A DNA stretch of 64,000 nucleotides, from contig OY743180.1 in assembly GCA_963555705.1 (NCBI GenBank), positions 34,504,129-34,568,128 of the forward strand. The letters run 5' to 3'. This document shows, in pieces, positions 13,928 through 23,396 of the stretch (position 1 is its first letter; the number at the start of each line of letters is the position of its first letter). This DNA is from Ligustrum vulgare. Lineage: Eukaryota > Streptophyta > Magnoliopsida > Lamiales > Oleaceae. The notes beneath the pieces are model-generated. The model was not told the DNA's origin, searched no databases, and saw nothing but the letters and a program-made list of their open reading frames with translations. Both the position numbers and the translations under genes were made by a program.

Positions 13928-14018
13928 TTCGAACAGATCAGTATTCTACGACCACACCTTCTGTAATCAATACAAATAATCAATCATCGTCAAGAAAATC
14001 AATACTGATCTGTTCGAA
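13928..14018. repeat. Foldback insertion in satellite subunit A, copy 3
   Basis: Third copy of the 136-bp rearrangement, arms at 13928-13945 and 14001-14018. It shares the diagnostic GTTGCCC and ACAGAACAG variants, and the downstream A-run variant near 14230, with copy 1 (8267 bp upstream) rather than with its nearer neighbour copy 2. That mosaic pattern points to exchange between non-adjacent monomers. Confidence 0.9.
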
Positions 14019-15138
14019 ACCATTCCAACAGAACAGTATTCTCAGTGTATAGAGTCGAAACCATTCCAACAGATCAGTATTCTACGACCACACCTTCTGT
14101 AATCAATACAAATAATCAATCATCGTCAAGAAAATCTTAAAAATTATTTTAAAAGTATACAAAAATAAATTGTACAATAATAAATCTATTGCAATACAAA
14201 AATATGAAATTTCATAAACTTCTCTTACTCCAAATAAAAAAAATTCAGTAAGTATTCCTCACAATTGTTACTCTTAATCCCATATTTGTTAAACCTTAGT
14301 TCCTATTTCCACTTACACTCGTACTGCGACATACCTATCCCAAGACCTTCCCCTATCCAAATAAAAGTTATCAACCTCTTCAACTGCTACTCTGACTCCT
14401 ATTAACTCAGGAAATCTACTTCAAACGTACAGTAATAATGAATTCAAAATTGAAAACAAAATCTAACAAGCCATAAGAATTTAAATAAATAAACTGCTTC
14501 TCTTACGAGCAGCTGGGTTGCAGCCAGTCCAAGTGTCCATATTGAAAAGCATCCCGAAAAGATATGAATTCTACGTAAGCTGCTTCTGTAATCGTTAATA
14601 ACAATCATTCTCAAGCAAATCTTAACAAATATTTAAAAGAAAATAATAGAACGCAATGCAATAATAAATATATAGCGATATAAGAAGCTGAATTTCCATA
14701 CACCACTCTTACTTCTACTCATGAAATTTTAATAACCGCTCCTACCTATTGTTACTCTTACCCCTATTCGTTAAAATTTAGTGTCTACTTCGACTATTAC
14801 CCGTACTCTTATAATAGTTATTACTCGCTTCACTCCTTCTCAGACTCCTATTATCTCAAGTAATCTACATCAAAGATACAATAATAATAAATTCAATATT
14901 GAAGTCTAAATCGAACTCGACATAATAAACATTTAACTAAAAGAAATACTTCCCTTATAAAAGAGGCTAGGTTGTCGGCATATCGAGTGTGTAGTGTCAA
15001 AACCGCTCCAAAAGACCAGTATTCTACGAGCACGTCTTTTGCAATCAATACAAATAATCACTGGCAAGCAAGTCTTAAAAAATATTTTAAAGTGTACAAA
15101 AATAAACTGTGCAATAATAAATATATAGCAATACAAAA

Positions 15139-15151
15139 ACATGAGATGTGC
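15139..15151. other. 229-bp deletion junction in satellite, copy 2
   Basis: Identical C-to-A fusion as at 12496/12497, here between 15144 and 15145. The two junctions are 2648 bp apart and sit at the same place in a duplicated two-monomer unit, so they share one origin. Confidence 0.9.
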
Positions 15152-17003
15152 TTCCCTTGGAAGCGGCTAAGTTGTCCATATTCTCAGTGTATAGAGTCGA
15201 AACCATTCCAACAGATCAGTATTCTACGACCACACCTTCTGTAATCAATACAAATAATCAATCATCGTCAAGAAAATCTTAAAAAATATTTTAAAAGTAT
15301 ACAAAAATAAATTGTACAATAATAAATCTATTGCAATACAAAAATATGAAATTTCATAAACTTCTCTTACTCCAAATAAAAAAATTTCAGTAAGTATTCC
15401 TCACAATTGTTACTCTTAATCCCATATTTGTTAAACCTTAGTTCCTATTTCCACTTACACTCGTACTGCGACATACCTATCCCAAGACCTTCCCCTATCC
15501 AAATAAAAGTTATCAACCTCTTCAACTGCTACTCTGACTCCTATTAACTCAGGAAATCTACTTCAAACGTACAGTAATAATGAATTCAAAATTGAAAACA
15601 AAATCTAACAAGCCATAAGAATTTAAATAAATAAACTGCTTCTCTTACGAGCAGCTGGGTTGCAGCCAGTCCAAGTGTCCATATTGAAAAGCATCCCGAA
15701 AAGATATGAATTCTACGTAAGCTGCTTCTGTAATCGTTAATAACAATCATTCTCAAGCAAATCTTAACAAATATTTAAAAGAAAATAATAGAACGCAATG
15801 CAATAATAAATATATAGCGATATAAGAAGCTGAATTTCCATACACCACTCTTACTTCTACTCATGAAATTTTAATAACCGCTCCTACCTATTGTTACTCT
15901 TACCCCTATTCGTTAAAATTTAGTGTCTACTTCGACTATTACCCGTACTCTTATAATAGTTATTACTCGCTTCACTCCTTCTCAGACTCCTATTATCTCA
16001 AGTAATCTACATCAAAGATACAATAATAATAAATTCAATATTGAAGTCTAAATCGAACTCGACATAATAAACATTTAACTAAAAGAAATACTTCCCTTAT
16101 AAAAGAGGCTAGGTTGTCGGCATATCGACTGTGTAGTGTCAAAACCGCTCCAAAAGACCAGTATTCTACGAACACGTCTTTTGCAATCAATACAAATAAT
16201 CACTGGCAAGAAAGTCTTAAAAAATATTTTAAAGTGTACAAAAATAAACTGTGCAATAATAAATATATAGCAATACAAAAACATGAAATTTTAACAACCG
16301 TCCTACCTATTGTTACTCGGATTCGTTAAAATTTTGTGTCTACTTCGAATATTCCTCAACCTATGACTTACCTACTCCTAGAACTACCCGTACTCGTGTA
16401 ATAGTTATTACTCACTTCACTCCTACTCCGACTCCTATTAACTCAAGTAATCTACATCAAACGCACAATAATTATAAATTCAATATTGAAAACTAAATCG
16501 AGCTTCTAACTAAAAGATGTGCTTCCCTTGGAAGCGGCTAAGTTGTCCATATTCTCAGTGTATAGAGTCGAAACCATTCCAACAGATCAGTATTCTACGA
16601 CCACACCTTCTGTAATCAATACAAATAATCAATCATCGTCAAGAAAATCTTAAAAATTATTTTAAAAGTATACAAAAATAAATTGTACAATAATAAATCT
16701 ATTGCAATACAAAAATATGAAATTTCATAAACTTCTCTTACTCCAAATAAAAAAAATTCAGTAAGTATTCCTCACAATTGTTACTCTTAATCCCATATTT
16801 GTTAAACCTTAGTTCCTATTTCCACTTACACTCGTACTGCGACATACCTATCCCAAGACCTTCCCCTATCCAAATAAAAGTTATCAACCTCTTCAACTGC
16901 TACTCTGACTCCTATTAACTCAGGAAATCTACTTCAAACGTACAGTAATAATGAATTCAAAATTGAAAACAAAATCTAACAAGCCATAAGAATTTAAATA
17001 AAT

Positions 17004-17008
17004 AAACT
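17004..17008. repeat. Target-site duplication AAACT, left
   Basis: AAACT precedes the element and recurs at 27170-27174. The uninterrupted satellite reads AAAT-AAACT-GCTTCTC at this position in every other monomer, so the duplication and the empty site are both directly visible. Confidence 0.95.
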
Positions 17009-18655
17009 TATAGCGACCCAGAATTTTTATGCAATAAATAATTATTTTAATATTTAGAAAATTGTGTCGCTACTATTTCACCAATTATTTTGAAGTTAAC
17101 GCCGCGACGTGTTCGTCTAGCCAAGTCAAGAAATATCGAATTTGTTCGATTTTAAATTAAAATCCGAATTTCTAAAATTATGAATTATTTATTCAAAGTA
17201 TTATTTTCAAAATCATTTTGAATTCCAAATTTATTAAAATATCTCAATTTTCCTTATTCAAATTATTTCAAGTCAAAATACGTAATTCAATTTTTATCTC
17301 AAATTGTATTTATTCTCAAATGTATTTTTCAATCCAAAATATATCTGTTTTAAATACGTTTACTAATCAAAATTATACCTAAATTCCACAATACAATATA
17401 GAAAACACATTATCACCACATGGAGAGAAAAGACTGGAAAGTTTGGGAGAACGTGAGATAGGAATTAGGCTGATAAAACCTATACATATACAACCAATAA
17501 TTCACTTCCAATTCTAATATATTCCACTATACTTTACTTTAATTCCTAAATCAATACAATAATCCTAACCTATTGAAACACCATCATTGAAACCTGCTGT
17601 CAAGATTCCTCACTCCACCTTTACAGCTCCATCTTCACTTTCCCAACGACTCTTTCCAAAAGCCAAACCTCACGCAGCCATTATCATCAATACCACCACC
17701 ATTTTCAGTCGACCAAGTTGGAGAAGAACCACCAACACTGCCCTCAACCTACACCCTCTGCTCAACCAAACAACCACCACCTAGTGTCAATTCAACAACA
17801 AACAACCAAACTGCAATTCCCAATCTTCATATCAAACCACTACCATCACCAAACAAAGTTTCAACAATTCTGCTGCTATCAAACAACCCTGAATGATTGT
17901 GAATCTTTATCATCATCACTGACCAACCCCACAACCCTGCACCTTTTTCCTTTATCGCCGAAAGTCATCTTCCTCCTCCCCTTTTATAGTCCAGCCCACA
18001 CTTCTCCCCTGCCTCTCCAATTCAACATCCATTTCACAACCCATCTTCATCATCTCATCACCAGCAGCTCCATTACCAACCTCCAATATCGATCACACAA
18101 TAGCCACCATCACAGTTCACTACCCTCAATCACCATCACACAACTCAGTCACACCTCCAAGAAATCAATTCACAGCCAATTCATAAAGCCATCGCCAACC
18201 ATCTGCAGCAGTAACTACAACTCATAACCATTACTCAAACAAAGAAGCACCAATGGCAGTTTCACCGTATTCACCTAAGGACATCACAACAGTTATCAAT
18301 TCAAAACCCACCACTGCCAAATTTGCAACTAACCGAAACAGCAAGCCATCACTGTTTCATCACTGCAAAATCAACATCACCAGCCACCATCTACACTGCA
18401 TCATCATCAACAATCCATCACCACAGTTTATCACCGAACAACTAATTGGACCACCAGTCACCAACCTTCACAGTCACGACCTGAAACCCATAGCCGAATA
18501 CACAAACCACAGGAAATCAATCATTTTCATCACGGCGGCCACCCAGCTTCATCACAACACCACCGCACAATTCCATCGCCTCCACTGCCTAGTCCATTTC
18601 CCAACTCCAAATCTCCAACAATCAAACCCAAAACAAGAAATAAACCAAGCCCAAG

Positions 18656-18930
18656 ACTTACCTTCGATCGCCGACTGAGTTACCGGCACGACCACCGGAT
18701 TTCGCAGTTAAGACCCAACTCCCAAATCGCGATCTAAGCCACGGTTCGTCACAGTTTCTCGCACCCAAGCCCTAAAATCAGAACCCTTGCTTTCGCCACT
18801 CACTACCGCCGCTCGACCGCGGTATTTCACCGACAAATCACCGGCAGTACTTCGCCGGATTCCACCCTGCGCAGCTCTCGTTTTCGTTTAGTGAGAGAGA
18901 GAGACAGCGTGAGTCGTGAGAGAGAGAAGA
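18656..18930 (-). other. Gene-like antisense segment in LTR
   Basis: On the minus strand this stretch resembles the start of a plant gene: a CT-rich leader (18890-18930 read in reverse), GC-richer sequence, then GAAGGTAAGT at 18656-18665, which fits a splice donor. No open frame starting with a convincing ATG spans it and I recognise no protein. It may be a captured host fragment or simply the composition of this LTR family. The same segment is present in the 3' LTR at 25044-25318. Confidence 0.25.
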
Positions 18931-18989
18931 ATGATCTGATATTTGATATATTATAAAAAAAACTGAGATATATATTAATTTTCAGAATC

Positions 18990-19310
18990 TGCAGTTTAGT
19001 CCCTGAAGTTTTAAAGCCTTTCAATTCAGTCCCTATATTTTAAAAATGTATTAATTCAGCCCTTTCAATTCTTTTAAAGTTATTTCAAATCAGTCCTTAA
19101 GTTTGAAATGTTTCAATTCAGCCATTTAGTTTTAAAATATATTATTTCAACCCTATTGTTTTGAGTTTCCGACTCAACTTTCAAAATATCCATTTTAATC
19201 CCTCAACTTTCAAAATATCTATTTTAGTCCCTGAACTTTCAAAAGTATTCATTTTAGTCACTCAACTTTCAAAACATCAATTTTAGTCCTCAAATTATAA
19301 TTTATCATTT
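18990..19310 (+). repeat. Degenerate TTTAGTCCCT/CTTTCAAAA minisatellite in LTR
   Basis: Roughly 30-bp units built on TTTTAGTCCCTCAACTTTCA and variants with TTCAATTCAGTCC, drifting along the stretch. Units nearer 19310 are more regular than those near 19000. The same block lies at about 25378-25698 in the 3' LTR. Similar sequence is common in plant LTRs and introns (general knowledge). No coding content. Confidence 0.75.
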
Positions 19311-19747
19311 TGAACTATACATTCGATAGACTAAAGTGACTTATTGGCTAAGACGAAGCGTACGGAGAATTTAAAGAAATTGAAGTCATTCCCGCTCAAC
19401 TTTGCACTCGTCGGATTTGAGGTAGACTCGCACTTATTAATTGATTTAAATTATGATTTCATATGAATGTCATGTGACTTGTGAAAGTCAATTTTTAAGA
19501 AAAGCAAGTATGTTTTTATGAAAGGTAAATATACCTTATGTTGTTATGAAAAATAAGTATGTTTTTATGAAAAGAAAATATACTTTATGTTTTTACGAAA
19601 AGTAAGTATACCCTATGCTTCACGAAAATGTTTTTTTGGATCATTGCTATGAAATCAATCTACCAAGATTGTTTTGGGTCCCATATGATAAGTTATGATA
19701 TGTTAAGGGGACCGGAGTTTTAGTAGCGCTACACATAAGAATTCTTG

Positions 19748-20115
19748 CCACCTAAGTTCGGTAACATTCTTGTGTCTCCATAAGTTTATGAGGATTTACC
19801 ACCTAAGTTCGGTAAAATTCCTGTCTTTCCATATGTTTATGAGGATTTACCACCTAAGTTCGGTAAAATTCCTGTCGCATATGTTTATGAGGATTTCGAT
19901 CCTATCTTATGTTATGATGCAATTGATCCCTATGAATTTCAGAAAATTATGCTTGGTATACTTACTACATAAGAATTCTTACCACCTAAGTTCGGTAAAA
20001 TTCTTATGTTTATGAGGATTTCGATTTTATCCTAGGTTATGATGAAAACTTACTGTTATTATGATTTTACTACATAAGAATTCTTACCACCTAAGTTCGG
20101 TAAAATTCTTATGTT
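19748..20115 (+). repeat. CCACCTAAGTTCGG repeat cluster with hairpins, 5' LTR
   Basis: Five copies of CCACCTAAGTTCGGTAA at about 19748, 19799, 19850, 19982 and 20087, most followed by TTATGAGGATTT. At two of them the flanks form exact 11-bp inverted arms, ACATAAGAATT and AATTCTTATGT, at 19967-20009 and 20072-20114, with a further TTACC/GGTAA pairing inside. A weaker version lies at about 19733-19775. An equivalent cluster is at 26136-26503 in the 3' LTR. Function unknown; stem-loops in an LTR could affect transcription or RNA folding. Confidence 0.8.
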
Positions 20116-20784
20116 TATGAGGATTTCAATCCTATCTTATGTTATGCTTTCAAAAGAAATTATGCTTGGCATAATTAAAATGTTTTATAAGTATATGGTT
20201 TTCAAAGAACTGTTTTCAAAGAGATGTTTTCAAAGAGCATATGATTTGCAAAATATGTCCCGTGCTGTAATGCACAATATGAGTTTTATCAAGAGCAGTT
20301 TTATAAAGAAACTCTATCAATGCCCGTTTTATAAAGAGCCGGGATTTATGTGTTTAATCATCTTATAAATTAAATTAATTTGCGATGAGTCTACTGAGTA
20401 TTTCCCCCATGAAATACTCACCCTACTTTTAACAGTTTTGCAGATTTCGGAGACGGTGGCGAGCGATGAATGATGGTGGCAATAATCGTTAAACGGTTGA
20501 AAGTTTGACGTTAATGATTTCCGTATTTTCCAAACAATCGAATAATTTAGAGAAGTTCATTTATTTGAGAAATTATGATATTGGCAATTTCTTTACAATA
20601 TTAATGGTTCTATTTACTATTTCAAATGGTTTCATAAATGTTTTCAATTTTAGCGGCCATTACAGTTTATTTAATGTTGCCAAAAATGAATTTCAACTAT
20701 TTCTTCCGCAAAAATATTATTCGAAAAATTTAGACAGAAAATGACGTAGTGAATCGGGTATACGGAACTCGGGGCGCTACAAGT

Positions 20785-20796
20785 TGGTATCAGAGC
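20785..20796 (+). promoter_or_regulatory. Primer-binding site (initiator Met tRNA type)
   Basis: TGGTATCAGAGC, three bases after the 5' LTR end, matches the usual plant LTR-retrotransposon site complementary to the 3' end of initiator methionine tRNA. It primes minus-strand DNA synthesis. Confidence 0.93.
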
Positions 20797-23190
20797 TAGT
20801 CTGCGTTTCTGTAGACTGGAAAAAATTTTCAAAAAGAATTTTCAAGAAATATTTTCCATTATAAAATTTTATTGATGAAGATTGCCACTGCCATCATTCG
20901 TTCCACCAACTCCGAGGTAAAGAAGTTTATGATGTTTAAAGTTATTTCAGTATTTCGAATACTCATTTTATTGATTTATGAGAAAGAATGAAGAGTATTT
21001 CGGATACTTATGATTTATGAGAAATAAGAATGTATCTTTCAAAAATAATGATATTGTTATGCTTTGTCATAACTTATATGCTTTAATGTATGATTATGAG
21101 AAATTTTTTTTTTAAGAAAGAAAACGAGTGTTGAGCATAATGGGAATAATATGATTTTATTGAGAATTAAGTAATGGATATTATGTTGAGTAAGTGAATT
21201 ATTTCCTCTATTTTGAAGAGAAATTTATTATGAAGTTTGGCCTTGTGAATATTTTGGGAATATGATTTATGGCATATATTTATAAGTATGAGTTATCTTT
21301 TGAGCCATTAAGGTATCGAAGGAAGTGATATTGTGATAAAAAAAAAAAAATTATAATTTGAAATTGTTATGTTGAGGAATTATGAATTGAATTATGGGAT
21401 ATTTTGATGATATTGAAGTGTTGGAATCATTTTCAATATTTTTAGATCGTTGTGATCAAATGTGGAGTTATTTATTATTGTGAGTTATGAAGTATGCTTA
21501 TGGTTTGGGATAAGTCCAAATTACAAGGGAGACTCTGTCCAAGAATTTTATCGTTTGGAAATAAGAGCATAATATGGTATGCAATCACTAAGAGAATTGA
21601 GTTTAGAATTGCAAGTTCATAAGCAAGATTGAGTAAATGATAAGTTATATTTTGAAAGACGAGGGAAGACAAGTATAATGGCATTATTGGGAAGAATCTT
21701 AATTATTCTTGGGAATGGATTTATCACTTGTAAGGAATGATCACTTGTATTGGAGAGTATTATAAGGATATGAATTTTGAGGAAAATAGGGATAAGATTT
21801 TACAGTGATGACTTATTTTGGAATGGAGTTCAGAAGAGGGATCACGGTAGAATCCAAAATTTTTTTAGTCTGAGGAATTGATATATTATATTAGTGATCA
21901 GATTGACGTATAAGGTACGTGATAGATATGACGACTAGACGGTTAAGGAATGTGATGGTTATCCAGGGAAGAATCGTGTGAATATTGAGTTCGATGATCT
22001 TATTTTGATGATTTATTGCATTATGGTGAAATATTATCTACGATTGAGAATTTTCATTTTTAGTCATAATATATGGGTTTATTTAAAGATTTAGTGATAC
22101 AGTTTCGATTAATTATTATTGGTTGTACTTTTGAAGTGAGTAAATATTTTGGCTACAATAATGGAAAATCTGAGATGATCAGTTGTGTGATTTTAAATTA
22201 TGGGATTGTATCTTTGGGTTAAGCAAATATGATGAGGAATCCTATATGATTTACAGAAGTCTTATTTAATGGTGATAAGATTAATCAGAGTATTGTTCAT
22301 AAAGTGTGATATGAATTGAAGTTTGGGAGAATAGAAAATTTTAATTTTGAATTTCAGATTTGGGAAATTAGTGAAGTTTCTTAAGTTTGAGAATAACATA
22401 TCTGATCCTTGTGATGCTGTTTTAAGTTAGTATCTTAGCTCTCAGCTAGAATGAGTATTTGATACCGAGTACTTGATGTATGATTTAAAGTATAGAAAAA
22501 TGAAAAGTGGGAACAAGAGTTATGCGCTGTTATTTTTCTCGACAAAAGAAAATTTGATGATAAGATTGGAGATATGGAATATTTTATTGGATTTTGGTAC
22601 TGATATTTTTGGTATAATAATCAAGGTATAGTGAGATGATACGGGAATACGTGAAAGAGAAATAAGGACCGTATTGAATCAGAATTCATAAGTATGTATA
22701 AGTGAAAGAAATACTTTGCAGGAAATGTGGTGACATTTAAGTAAAGAATCTTAGTTATTTGGAAGATATTTGTTTACTGAATTTTGGGTTACAAATATTG
22801 GAAAGATAAGTTGATGATATTATGTTGATATGTTTGGGTATAATACGTAAAGAGAATATTCAGGTAATTGTTTTGATTATTTTTGGAATATTCGATGATA
22901 AGAAATTTAGAGATGACAAATTATTATGGTTTGATATATCAGTAAAGATCTATGGAAACTTGAAGAGATTTTTTTTTTTATGGAATTACAGAAATTAGTA
23001 AAGAGACATGATGTTGTTTGGGATTATGTGAGATAATGATGATGATAATTGAAGGTGATAATGTATTGAGATTATGAAATAAGTTGATCATCTATGAATA
23101 AGTTATGTTGTTTTTGGTTCATAATAATGGAATTCAAAGAATAGTGAACTTTCAGTCATTTACGATTCAGAAGAATTTTTGAGTAGACAC
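20797..23190 (+). other. Non-coding interior of the non-autonomous element
   Basis: About 2.4 kb, A/T-rich, with stops in all frames and no frame above about 70 codons. The plus strand favours G over C and is rich in ATG and TGA-type words (TTATGA, GATGAT), as expected of a decayed sense-strand pol, but I could not place gag, protease, reverse transcriptase or integrase motifs with confidence. Homopolymer runs (A at 21340-21349, T near 22971-22979) are present. A translated profile search would decide how much pol remains. Confidence 0.6.
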
Positions 23191-23192
23191 AT

Positions 23193-23393
23193 ATGTCTAT
23201 AGAAAAGTCCATGTTCTTGAGAAAACAAAGTGATGCATTTAGTCAAAGTCCAGTGGGTTAAATATGGTTGAGTTAAATATGGTAGCGATGATGCTACATA
23301 AAAGAAGAAGAAGATGAGATTCTGATTGAGTATTCAGAAATCATAAGATCAAGTAAGTTTAATTTCGAGGACGAAATTATTTTAAGGGGGTAA
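23193..23393 (+). pseudogene. Remnant of Ty3/gypsy pol C-terminus
   Basis: Two overlapping-frame fragments recall the end of plant Ty3/gypsy polyproteins. At 23239-23268 the frame reads LVKVQWVKYG then a stop. After a frame change, 23301-23393 reads an acidic tail ending NFEDEIILRG and TAA just before the purine tract. Family knowledge: many plant gypsy pols end in a VKVxW chromodomain-like stretch and a short FEDE tail just upstream of the polypurine tract. At least two stops and one frameshift break it. Lineage (Tekay-like or related) is a guess. Confidence 0.55.
23380..23390 (+). promoter_or_regulatory. Polypurine tract of non-autonomous element
   Basis: TTTTAAGGGGG lies six bases before the 3' LTR (TAAGAT intervenes). 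It overlaps the end of the pol remnant, whose AGG GGG TAA codons are part of it. It would prime plus-strand synthesis. Confidence 0.8.
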
Positions 23394-23396
23394 GAT

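Larger units (their letters stand above)
10778..16074. repeat. 2648-bp two-monomer higher-order repeat, two copies
   Basis: Segments 10778-13425 and 13426-16074 are tandem copies of a composite of two monomers, one with the 136-bp foldback insertion and one with the 229-bp deletion. Shared private variants include AAAAAATAATTTAAAG and CAATTCAAAAACAAG in subunit C (near 10920-10990 and 13570-13635). The copies are not identical: subunit A after the foldback differs, so conversion or unequal exchange followed or accompanied the duplication. Confidence 0.85.
1..17008. repeat. Satellite array, left block (1371-bp monomers)
   Basis: Tandem array with a basic period of 1371 bp. The motif GATGTGCTTCCC marks one phase point per monomer, at 117, 1488, 2858, 4229, 5600, 7107, 8478, 9848, 11219, 12497, 13867, 15145 and 16516. 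Spacings are 1370-1371 except 1507 after 5600 (136-bp insertion) and 1278 after 11219 and 13867 (136-bp insertion minus a 229-bp deletion). The block starts mid-monomer at the window edge and is cut at 17008 by an LTR element. No host gene is visible. Short overlapping frames of 69 and 71 codons on opposite strands recur in most monomers but are lost in several copies, so I read them as by-products of a conserved repeat. I do not recognise the satellite family. Confidence 0.97.
17009..20781 (+). repeat. 5' LTR of non-autonomous element
   Basis: 3773 bp, starting TATAGCGACCC and ending GGGGCGCTACA. The ends form an imperfect inverted repeat (the reverse complement of the 3' end begins TGTAGCG). 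In order it holds an A/T-rich start, a C/A-rich section (about 17580-18680), a GC-richer section with CCG triplets and a GAGA run (about 18680-18930), a degenerate TTTAGTCCCT...CTTTCAAAA minisatellite (about 18990-19310), tandem AAGTATGTTTTTATGAAAA units (about 19500-19630), and CCACCTAAGTTCGG repeats (about 19748-20115). Frames of 65-169 codons in the C/A-rich part are low-complexity (His, Pro, Thr, Ser, Asn) and I do not call them genes. Confidence 0.93.

Noticed and set aside
1..17008. CENP-B-box-like motif in the satellite
   Set aside because: I looked for an NTTCG....CGGG pattern and saw only partial TTCGAA/TTCGGA words without the second half.
17587..18678. Frames of 65, 169 and 141 codons in the first LTR (and again at 23975-25066)
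   Set aside because: Low-complexity His/Pro/Ser/Thr/Asn/Gln composition from C/A-rich DNA, no domain, two of the frames overlap each other, and they lie in LTR sequence.
19770..20744. Frames of 79-85 codons late in the LTR
   Set aside because: They are translations of the CCACCTAAGTTCGG tandem units (repeating YHLSSVKFL) or A/T-rich sequence without recognisable features.
21840..22140. Possible reverse-transcriptase remnants in the non-autonomous element
   Set aside because: A few words faintly recall gypsy RT, but every alignment needed many frame changes, so I could not support a call by eye.
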